Positions 7,811 to 12,989 of a stretch of DNA of 12,989 bases are shown here, in pieces; the first letter of the stretch is position 1; every line of letters starts with the position of its first letter. The stretch comes from an uncultured Christensenella sp. (lineage in GTDB: Bacteria; Bacillota; Clostridia; Christensenellales; Borkfalkiaceae), in the NCBI GenBank assembly GCA_905212395.1, contig CAJMEI010000014.1:1-12989 (forward strand). The letters run 5' to 3'. The notes under the pieces are model-generated. The model was not told the DNA's origin and made no database searches. It was given only the letters and a program-made list of their open reading frames with translations. The translations under genes and the position numbers were made by a program.

Positions 7811-9176
7811 AGAATATAAAACGATAACGGAAGTCGTAGGACCTTTAATGGTCGTAGAAAACGTACAAGGCGCAACTTACGACGAACTTGTAGAAATTGT
7901 AGACGGCGACGTAATAAGAAAAGGAAAAGTTTTAGAAGTAAATAACGACAAGGCAGTCGTTCAGTTATTCGATAACTCGCAAGGATTAAAAATTTCGGAA
8001 GCGAAAGCAAGATTTTTAGGTCGCGGTTTAAGTCTTAACGTGTCCAAAGATATGCTAGGTAGGGTTTTCGACGGTATGGGTAATCCTAAGGACGGCGGTC
8101 CTGAAATTATCCCCGTTAAAAAAATGAATATCAACGGCGAACCTATAAATCCCGCAGGTAGAGATTATCCTAACGAATTTATCCAAACGGGAATTTCCGC
8201 AATAGACGGACTTAATACTTTGGTTAGGGGGCAAAAATTACCCGTATTTTCTATGAGCGGACTTCCGCACGCGCAACTAGCGGCGCAAATTGCAAGACAA
8301 GCCAAAGTTTTAAACAATAATTCGGAATTCGCGGTCGTTTTCGGGGCGATAGGTATTACCTTTGAAGAAGCTCAATATTTTATAGAAGATTTTAAATCTA
8401 CGGGAGCGTTAGAGAGGACGGTTTTATTTACGAACCTAGCAGGCGACCCCGCGATAGAGAGAATTGCAACTCCCCGTATGGCTTTAACTTGCGCGGAATA
8501 TCTTGCATTCGAATGCGGTATGCACGTTTTAGTAATTTTAACCGATATTACCAACTACGCCGAAGCTTTAAGAGAAGTAAGCGCGGCAAGGCGTGAAGTC
8601 CCCGGCAGAAGGGGGTACCCCGGATACTTGTACACCGATTTAGCTTCGCTTTACGAAAGAGCGGGTAGAATAAGAAATTGTAACGGTTCAATCACGCAAA
8701 TTCCCATTCTTACTATGCCGGAAGACGATAAAACTCACCCTATCCCCGACCTTACCGGTTACATTACGGAAGGGCAAATTATTCTATCTAGGGAATTGTA
8801 CAAAAAGGGCGTTAATCCGCCTATTGACGTACTTCCGTCCCTTTCTCGTTTAAAAGATAAAGGAATAGGCGACGGCAAAACGAGAGAAGACCACGCCGAC
8901 ACTATGAACCAACTTTTCTCTTGCTACGCTAGGGGAAAGGAATGTAAAGAATTATCGGCAATACTAGGCGAAAGCGCGTTAAGCGAAACCGATAAACTCT
9001 ACGCCGTTTTTGCGGAAGCTTTTGAAAGAGAATATATAAATCAAGGTTTTACTACCGATAGGAGCATAGAGCAAACTTTGGATATCGGTTGGAAACTTTT
9101 AAGAATGCTTCCCAGAAGCGAATTAAAACGTATTAAAGAAAAGTATCTTGATAAGTATTACGGAGAAAATAAATGA
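7803..9176 (+). CDS. atpB: V/A-type ATPase regulatory subunit B
   Basis: The 457-residue non-catalytic nucleotide-site subunit pairs with A; NtpB of Enterococcus hirae has 458. The P-loop position reads SGLPHAQLAAQIARQ, the degenerate B-type loop without GxxxxGKT, which identifies it as B rather than A. VLPSLSRLKDKG carries Arg349, the arginine finger reaching the A active site (R350 in NtpB). REVPGRRGYPGYLYTDLASLYERAGR and IPDLTGYITEGQI are family signatures. I place the start at ATG 7803 rather than GTG 7797. MLKEYKTITEVVGPLM aligns with the N-terminus of NtpB, and GGAG at 7790-7793 is nine bases from the ATG but only three from the GTG. It overlaps A by eight bases and D by four (ATGA), so translation is probably coupled. 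Confidence 0.97.
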   Translation: MLKEYKTITEVVGPLMVVENVQGATYDELVEIVDGDVIRKGKVLEVNNDKAVVQLFDNSQGLKISEAKARFLGRGLSLNVSKDMLGRVFDGMGNPKDGGPEIIPVKKMNINGEPINPAGRDYPNEFIQTGISAIDGLNTLVRGQKLPVFSMSGLPHAQLAAQIARQAKVLNNNSEFAVVFGAIGITFEEAQYFIEDFKSTGALERTVLFTNLAGDPAIERIATPRMALTCAEYLAFECGMHVLVILTDITNYAEALREVSAARREVPGRRGYPGYLYTDLASLYERAGRIRNCNGSITQIPILTMPEDDKTHPIPDLTGYITEGQIILSRELYKKGVNPPIDVLPSLSRLKDKGIGDGKTREDHADTMNQLFSCYARGKECKELSAILGESALSETDKLYAVFAEAFEREYINQGFTTDRSIEQTLDIGWKLLRMLPRSELKRIKEKYLDKYYGENK

Positions 9177-9793
9177 CGAGATTAAACGTCAACCCCACTA
9201 GAATGGAGTTGAAAAAACTCAAAACAAGGCTTTCTACCGCGGTTAGGGGACATAAGCTTTTAAAGGATAAATCGGACGAAATGATTAGAAGATTTACCGT
9301 AATAATAAAGCAAGCCAAAACGTTAAGAGAAAGCATAGAAAAAGACGTTGCGGACTTGTTTAAAAGTTTTGCCTTAGCAAGCGCGTTAGAGAGCGACGCC
9401 ACTATGGAAAGGGCGTTTTTAATGCCTGCGTTTTCCGTTTCGGCTTTGTGCGACGTTGCAACCGTTATGGGTGTAGAAGTCCCCGAAGTAACTGTAAAAG
9501 GCGTCGGTCAAAAAAAACTCCCGTACGCTTACGGAGAAATTACGTCGGAAGCGGACGATAGCGTTAAAAAGGCTAGCGACCTTCTTCCTAAAATGGTAGA
9601 ACTTGCGTGCGTTGAAAAAAAGGTTAGAGTTTTGTCTTACGAAATAGAGAGAAATAAAAGAAGAGTAAACGCATTAGAATACGTTATGATTCCGCAACTA
9701 GAAGAAACCATTAAATATATCAAGAGTAAGCTCGACGAAAACGAAAGGGCAAGCGTTATAAGAATTATGAAAGTTAAAAGTAAAACCGTTTAG
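9173..9793 (+). CDS. atpD: V/A-type ATPase central-shaft subunit D
   Basis: The 206-residue protein forms the antiparallel coiled coil that rotates inside A3B3. The N-terminal MTRLNVNPTRMELKKLKTRL, then GHKLLKDKSDEMIRRF, and the C-terminal RRVNALEYVMIPQLEETIKY followed by KLDENERASVIRIMKVK are textbook V-ATPase D signatures. The more variable middle (about 70-140) is the globular tip region. The start codon overlaps the stop of B in an ATGA, with GGAG at 9162-9165 seven bases upstream. It is the last ATPase gene here: no E. hirae-style ntpH or ntpJ follows. A hairpin lies about 40 bases downstream. Confidence 0.97.
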   Translation: MTRLNVNPTRMELKKLKTRLSTAVRGHKLLKDKSDEMIRRFTVIIKQAKTLRESIEKDVADLFKSFALASALESDATMERAFLMPAFSVSALCDVATVMGVEVPEVTVKGVGQKKLPYAYGEITSEADDSVKKASDLLPKMVELACVEKKVRVLSYEIERNKRRVNALEYVMIPQLEETIKYIKSKLDENERASVIRIMKVKSKTV

Positions 9794-9830
9794 GTTTAGT
9801 TTGATTTTCAGTTCACTAATAAGCTAATAC

Positions 9831-9865
9831 AAAGGCGTGTAACTTTTTGCTTACACGCTTTAATT
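9831..9865 (+). terminator. Candidate intrinsic terminator of the pyk/V-ATPase operon
   Basis: GCGTGTAA (9835-9842) and TTACACGC (9851-9858) form an eight-base-pair perfect stem with an eight-base loop. It is flanked by AAAG and TTTAATT, giving a short, interrupted T tract on the + strand. It lies about 40 bases after the atpD stop. The T tract is weak, so termination may be partial, with the stronger hairpin at 10016-10046 as a backup. Confidence 0.6.
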
Positions 9866-10003
9866 GATACAATAAATATTTATCAGTTAGATTTTAAAAA
9901 CGGCTATATGTTGATTAAAGTGTTTTTTTATATAAAATAAATGATAAGTAAGGTGCAAAAATTAAGCAAGATTGAACATATAAAACCTAAACAAAAGGAT
10001 TAT

Positions 10004-10057
10004 AAAGCGTAGACAAGGCGGACGGCAAAAATTTTGCCGTCCGCCTACGTTTATTTT
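10004..10057. terminator. Strong bidirectional terminator hairpin between convergent genes
   Basis: The core 10016-10046 is a perfect inverted repeat. AGGCGGACGGCAAAA on the left pairs with its exact complement on the right around one central base; in practice the A/T top opens as a loop, leaving an 11-bp GC-rich stem. Outer arms GCGT (10007-10010) and ACGT (10047-10050) can extend it across a five-base bulge. On the + strand TTTATTTTG follows. On the - strand the T-rich complement of AAAAGGATTATAAAG follows. Placed about 40 bases past the XRE stop and downstream of the operon, it can stop transcription from both sides. Confidence 0.85.
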
Positions 10058-10085
10058 GTGGTTTAAATTTAATTTGTTAAAAACT

Positions 10086-10397
10086 TTATTTTATAGTTAA
10101 GTTTCCGTTAGAGTTAGTTATATTTTTGTTTATTTTTTTCGTAACGTTAAAGGAATTTATTATAGTGTTGCCGTTTTCGTAAAGTTTTTCTCCGCGTTCG
10201 TTTTCAAGTCCTAGTAAATAATCGGAACTTTCTTCTAACAAAACGCAAAGTTTAAATAATACGTTTATAGACGGCAAATTTTGTCCTTTTTTCCAGTTTG
10301 AAATATTTCCTTCCGAAATGTCTAAAATTTGCGCTATTTGTTTTTGAGAATATTTGCTACTTTTAATAGCTTCTTTAATTCTTTCACTAAATAACAT
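10086..10397 (-). CDS. XRE/Cro-type helix-turn-helix regulator
   Basis: The 103-residue protein has a single HTH_3 domain at about residues 3-62 (FSERIKEAIKSSKYSQKQIA, then a recognition helix in ISEGNISNWKKGQNLPS, closing with SSDYLLG). This is the standard fold of small Cro/CI-like DNA-binding proteins. The remaining 40 residues are polar and Asn-rich (NTIINSFNVTKKINKNITNS), with no membrane segment, peptidase or sensor domain I can recognise. They may form a small beta oligomerisation element, which is speculative. I prefer ATG 10397 over GTG 10406, because AGGTG (10408-10404, - strand) is six bases upstream of the ATG and would overlap the GTG. It diverges from the lipoprotein gene across a region with repeated palindromes, so it is the obvious candidate to bind them and repress itself and its neighbour. 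Confidence 0.88.
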   Translation of the reverse strand: MLFSERIKEAIKSSKYSQKQIAQILDISEGNISNWKKGQNLPSINVLFKLCVLLEESSDYLLGLENERGEKLYENGNTIINSFNVTKKINKNITNSNGNLTIK

Positions 10398-10411
10398 CCC
10401 TATCACCTATT

Positions 10412-10428
10412 ATTCAGTTTAACAAAAT
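10412..10428 (-). promoter_or_regulatory. Degenerate third operator copy near the regulator start
   Basis: Read on the - strand, this 17-mer matches the ATTCAWTTATACTGAAT consensus at 13 of 17 positions, with an intact right half (ACTGAAT) and a decayed left half. It lies 15 bases upstream of the regulator ATG, placed to affect regulator expression. It is weaker evidence than the two good copies. Confidence 0.45.
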
Positions 10429-10454
10429 TATTATTGCTACGCTTGACAATTCAA
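10427..10454 (-). promoter_or_regulatory. Possible promoter of the XRE regulator gene
   Basis: On the - strand TTGAAT (10454-10449, 4 of 6 to the -35 consensus) is followed after 16 bases by AATAAT (10432-10427, 5 of 6 to the -10 consensus). Its -35 overlaps the operator at 10449-10465, and its start would fall in the degenerate operator. Other alignments are possible, for example a TATAAT at 10459-10454 with no good -35. The call is tentative. Confidence 0.35.
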
Positions 10455-10471
10455 TTATACTGAATTATAAT
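10443..10471 (+). promoter_or_regulatory. Perfect consensus sigma-A promoter of the lipoprotein gene
   Basis: TTGACA (10443-10448), an exact 17-base spacer and TATAAT (10466-10471) make a full consensus housekeeping promoter. Transcription should start near 10478, about 39 bases before the ATG at 10517. Such a strong promoter normally needs a repressor, which fits the operator copies in its spacer and at its start. Confidence 0.88.
10449..10465 (+). promoter_or_regulatory. Operator copy 1, filling the promoter spacer
   Basis: ATTCAATTATACTGAAT is an imperfect palindrome (ATTCA...TGAAT plus an inner T/A pair, six of eight pairs). It coincides base for base with the 17-bp spacer between the -35 and -10 boxes. 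A protein bound here would block RNA polymerase directly. It differs from copy 2 at one base. The proposed ligand is the adjacent XRE protein (inference). Confidence 0.7.
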
Positions 10472-10477
10472 AAAACT

Positions 10478-10494
10478 ATTCATTTATACTGAAT
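10478..10494 (+). promoter_or_regulatory. Operator copy 2, at the predicted transcription start
   Basis: ATTCATTTATACTGAAT repeats copy 1 with one substitution and the same symmetry, in the same orientation. It is offset by 29 bases, close to three helical turns. It covers about +1 to +17 of the predicted transcript. Cooperative binding of two dimers on one DNA face is plausible. Confidence 0.7.
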
Positions 10495-10516
10495 ATTTTT
10501 AAGGGGTTTTATATAT

Positions 10517-12989
10517 ATGAAAAGAATTTTATTGGCTTTATTAATAACGAGTTTAACGTTATTTGGCGCATTTTTCGTTACGTCTTGCAAAAGCGATTCT
10601 AGCGGGGAGAATAATTCTCAAACATTCATTTTCTCTTCGGTTTCAAGTAGTTCAAGCGAAACGGATGGCGAACAAGGTAATTCTTCTAGTTCGTCAAGTT
10701 CTTTTTCTCAATCTTTAAGTGAAACGGATAGCGAGCAAAGTAAATCTTCTAGTTCGTCTAGTTCGAAAAAAGAAGATTCTTCGCAAGGACACGTTCACCA
10801 AATGCAACATGTCGCAAGGGTAGAAGCAACCGGCTCGACTTCCGGCAACGTTGAATATTATCATTGTGTGTCTTGCGGTAAAAATTTTAAAGACAAAAAC
10901 GGAACTACGGAAATAACGGACGTAGTAATTCCTGCTACTCGTAAAATAACTTTTAAAACTTTAACCGTAGACGGAAATAATAACGTTTACGGAAAAGTTC
11001 CGAACAGTCAAACAACGTATAGTTTTTTAACGGAAGTTTCCACGCCCCATAACGTATCGTACATTGTGTCTCTTGATATATACGGAATACAACAAGTTCC
11101 TACAAAAACCGTGCCTATAAACGTTGGGGATAACGTATTTTATATAACTGAAACTGTCGGGAACGATATTACGCTTTATACGGTAACCATTCGCCGTAGA
11201 CCTGTTTATACGGTAACTTTTAATACAAATTGTTCAACAGTGGTAGAAAATCAACTAGTGGAAGAAGATTTTTTTGCGATAGAACCTAAACTAGAAAAGA
11301 TAGGGTACACTTTTCTAGGTTGGAATTATAGTTTTCAAAATCCTATTACAAGCGATATTCAAATAACTGCGTCTTGGTCTGCCAACATAGATACTAAATA
11401 CAAAGTAGAATATTATCTTCAAAATTTAAAAGACGATTATTATACTTTATACGAAACGTATAACTTTTCAGGCACGACCGATACAACGGCAACGGCTGAA
11501 CAACTAGGTTACGAACATTTCTCTTTTAATTATGATAATAGTTTAACTAGCGGTAATATCGATGGCGACGGTAGTTTGGTTTTAAAGCTATATTATACAA
11601 GAAACTCATACGTTTTGTCTAACGAAAATACCGAATATGGTGAAATAACAAACGGAAATACTATAAAATACGGAGCTAGCGTAACTACTTGCGCTACGGA
11701 ATATTTGGGATGCGAGTTTTTAGGCTGGTATAGCGGAGAGCAATTGCTTTCTACAAACAAAAACTACGCTTTTATTATAGACAAAAACGTAACCGCAAAA
11801 TTTAAGTCTAAACAAGAAACGTCAAACTTAATTTTTACCGCCGACAAAACGACTTTTATTATTACAGGGATACAAGATAAAACCGTAACGCAAATAATTA
11901 TTCCAAATTATACGACTAGTATACGGGAAAGTTCTTTTAGTGGTTGTAGTAGATTAGAAGAAATAACAATACCATTTGTAGGAGCTGTAGCCGGAAAAAC
12001 TTCTTCGGATACCTATCAATATCCTTTTGGATACATATTTGGCGAGTCTAGCTATACGGGTGGTACGAAAACAAAGCAATATTACTATGGTTCGTCTACA
12101 AGCTCAACAACTTCTAGCACATATTATATCCCGACAAGTTTAAAAAAGGTAACTGTTACGGGTGGAAATATATTGTATGGTGCTTTCTATAATTGTAGTA
12201 GCTTAACAAGTGTAACAATTCCCGACAGCGTAACGAGTATAGGAAGTAGTGCTTTCTCTGGTTGTAGTAGTTTAGAAAACATATATTATACGGGAGATAT
12301 AAACGGCTGGGTACAAATAAATGCTTTAGATGGTTTAATGGTATATGGTAAATCTATCAAGAACTTATATATACAAGGAAAATTACTAACAGAAGCAAAT
12401 ATAACTGCAAATATAACTGAAATACCTGGTTGTGCTTTCAGAAATTGTAGTAGTTTAACAAGTATAACAATCCCCGACAGCGTAACGAGTATAGGGAATT
12501 ATGCTTTCCGTGGTTGTAGTAGTTTAACAAGTATAACAGTGGACGCAAATAATACTAACTATTGTTCTATTTACGGAAACTTATATACAAAAGATAAAGA
12601 GACTTTAATACAATACGCAATAGGAAAAAAGGATAGTAGTTTTATAATTCCAAACAGTGTAACGAGTATAGGGAATTGGGCTTTCTCTGGTTGTAGTAGT
12701 TTAACAAGTGTAACAATCGGAAACAGCGTAACGAGTATAGGAAGTAGTGCTTTCTCTGGTTGTAGTAGTTTAACAAGTATAACAATCGAAAACGGAGTAA
12801 CGAGTATAGGGAATTGGGCTTTCTCTGGTTGTAGTAGTTTAACAAGTGTAACAATCGGAAACAGCGTAACGAGTATAGGAAGTAGTGCTTTCTCTGGTTG
12901 TAGTAGTTTAACAAGTATAACAATCGAAAACGGAGTAACGAGTATAGGGAATTGGGCTTTCTCTGGTTGTAGTAGTTTAACAAGTGTAA
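10517..12989 (+). CDS. BspA-like leucine-rich-repeat surface lipoprotein, partial (3' end outside window)
   Basis: The frame stays open from ATG 10517 to the window edge: 824 complete codons and no stop. AAGGGG (10501-10506) is ten bases upstream. A signal peptide with lipobox VTSC (Cys24) predicts lipidation and display on the outer face of the membrane. Residues 25-90 are a Ser-rich stalk. Residues 91-130 hold HVH and YYHCVSCGKNFKDKNG, a zinc-ribbon-like module with only one visible CxxC (C117, C120). Residues about 144-228 resemble a cadherin-like beta-sandwich ending YTVTIRRR. Residues 231-287 (GYTFLGW) and about 365-429 (CEFLGWY) resemble InlB/Listeria-Bacteroides repeats, with a related domain (293-362) between. 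From about 434 on come BspA-type LRRs, with ten (A/S)FxxC units such as AFSGCSSLTSVTI and a typical VDANNTNYCSIYGNLYTKD insertion. Adhesion or ligand binding is inferred from such proteins generally. The specific ligand is unknown. Confidence 0.9.
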   Translation, partial: MKRILLALLITSLTLFGAFFVTSCKSDSSGENNSQTFIFSSVSSSSSETDGEQGNSSSSSSSFSQSLSETDSEQSKSSSSSSSKKEDSSQGHVHQMQHVARVEATGSTSGNVEYYHCVSCGKNFKDKNGTTEITDVVIPATRKITFKTLTVDGNNNVYGKVPNSQTTYSFLTEVSTPHNVSYIVSLDIYGIQQVPTKTVPINVGDNVFYITETVGNDITLYTVTIRRRPVYTVTFNTNCSTVVENQLVEEDFFAIEPKLEKIGYTFLGWNYSFQNPITSDIQITASWSANIDTKYKVEYYLQNLKDDYYTLYETYNFSGTTDTTATAEQLGYEHFSFNYDNSLTSGNIDGDGSLVLKLYYTRNSYVLSNENTEYGEITNGNTIKYGASVTTCATEYLGCEFLGWYSGEQLLSTNKNYAFIIDKNVTAKFKSKQETSNLIFTADKTTFIITGIQDKTVTQIIIPNYTTSIRESSFSGCSRLEEITIPFVGAVAGKTSSDTYQYPFGYIFGESSYTGGTKTKQYYYGSSTSSTTSSTYYIPTSLKKVTVTGGNILYGAFYNCSSLTSVTIPDSVTSIGSSAFSGCSSLENIYYTGDINGWVQINALDGLMVYGKSIKNLYIQGKLLTEANITANITEIPGCAFRNCSSLTSITIPDSVTSIGNYAFRGCSSLTSITVDANNTNYCSIYGNLYTKDKETLIQYAIGKKDSSFIIPNSVTSIGNWAFSGCSSLTSVTIGNSVTSIGSSAFSGCSSLTSITIENGVTSIGNWAFSGCSSLTSVTIGNSVTSIGSSAFSGCSSLTSITIENGVTSIGNWAFSGCSSLTSV
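10658..10764 (+). repeat. Imperfect 63-bp tandem duplication in the Ser-rich stalk
   Basis: The segments starting at 10658 and 10721 (63 bases, 21 codons apart) match at 39 of their first 45 bases. Both encode SETD(G/S)EQ followed by a serine run. The serine runs use mixed AGT, TCT and TCG codons. This is stalk lengthening by in-frame duplication, now partly diverged. Confidence 0.75.
12671..12989 (+). repeat. Exact 138-bp tandem repeats encoding paired LRR units
   Basis: Copies begin at 12671, 12809 and 12947; the third is cut by the window edge after 43 bases. By direct comparison copies 1 and 2 are identical over all 138 bases, and the visible part of copy 3 matches too. Each encodes two 23-residue LRRs: one starting GNWAFSGC and ending VTIGNS, and one starting GSSAFSGC and ending ITIENG. 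The array is in frame, so copy-number change would lengthen or shorten the protein without breaking it. Confidence 0.95.

Larger units (their letters stand above)
9794..10085. other. Non-coding convergent intergenic region
   Basis: These 292 bases separate the end of atpD from the end of the convergent XRE gene. I see no credible open frame, tRNA-like fold or repeat beyond the two hairpins listed separately. The part from 9866 to 10003 is plain AT-rich sequence with a run of seven T (about 9922-9928). Confidence 0.6.

Noticed and set aside
9807..9812. TTCAGT half-site downstream of atpD, resembling the operator half-site
   Set aside because: Only six bases match and the rest of the 17-mer is not present, so it is not supported as an operator.
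9880..9902. Short AT-rich inverted repeat and T run in the convergent intergenic region as a possible small RNA
   Set aside because: The stem is about five base pairs with mismatches and no matching promoter was seen, so the composition alone explains it.
12642..12983. Open frame on the - strand of 113 codons with repeated LLNYYNQRK-like units
   Set aside because: It is the antisense shadow of the in-frame 138-bp LRR repeats. It has no start signals of its own, and the + strand frame encodes a recognisable protein family.
12659..12989. Regular repeats that might suggest a CRISPR array
   Set aside because: The repeats are contiguous and in frame, have no unique spacers, and translate into BspA-type LRRs.

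Overview
The window is AT-rich DNA with standard-code bacterial genes; UGA is used as a stop at the end of the V-ATPase B gene. Strong Shine-Dalgarno sites, a near-consensus sigma-A promoter, a V/A-type ATPase operon in the Enterococcus hirae ntp gene order, and a BspA-like leucine-rich-repeat lipoprotein with a serine-rich stalk all suggest a low-GC Gram-positive bacterium. An anaerobic, gut-type Clostridia member (possibly Christensenellales-like) is my guess. That placement is inference and was not tested by any search.

Region 1 (1-9793, + strand) looks like one long transcription unit. Pyruvate kinase comes first. Fourteen bases later nine V/A-type ATPase genes follow: the H/NtpF-type stalk subunit, I (a), K (c ring), E, C, F (NtpG), A, B and D. 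Gaps are 0-37 nt and several genes overlap (10 nt H/I, 8 nt A/B, 4 nt B/D). Together they encode a rotary ion pump: A3B3 catalytic head, D/F central rotor, C socket, E/H peripheral stalks, and I plus the K ring in the membrane. The K subunit carries every residue known to bind Na+ in E. hirae NtpK, so a Na+-coupled machine is the best prediction. The leading pyruvate kinase makes ATP and has the Glu typical of K+-dependent enzymes, so glycolytic ATP supply and cation pumping may be co-expressed.

Region 2 (9794-10085) is non-coding. It holds a hairpin just after the ATPase operon and a much stronger, nearly perfect hairpin between the convergent ends of the operon and the next gene.

Region 3 (10086-12989) is an accessory module. 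A small XRE-family helix-turn-helix regulator (- strand) diverges from a large lipoprotein gene (+ strand) that runs off the window. The intergenic region holds a perfect TTGACA-N17-TATAAT promoter for the lipoprotein. Its 17-bp spacer is itself a copy of a 17-bp imperfect palindrome. A second copy sits at the expected transcription start, and a degenerate third lies upstream of the regulator start. This looks like a compact repressor-operator switch controlling a surface protein. The lipoprotein is a mosaic of lipobox, Ser-rich stalk, CxxC ribbon-like motif, cadherin-like domain, InlB/Listeria-Bacteroides-type repeats and BspA-type LRRs. It ends in exact 138-bp tandem repeats, a sign of recent expansion.
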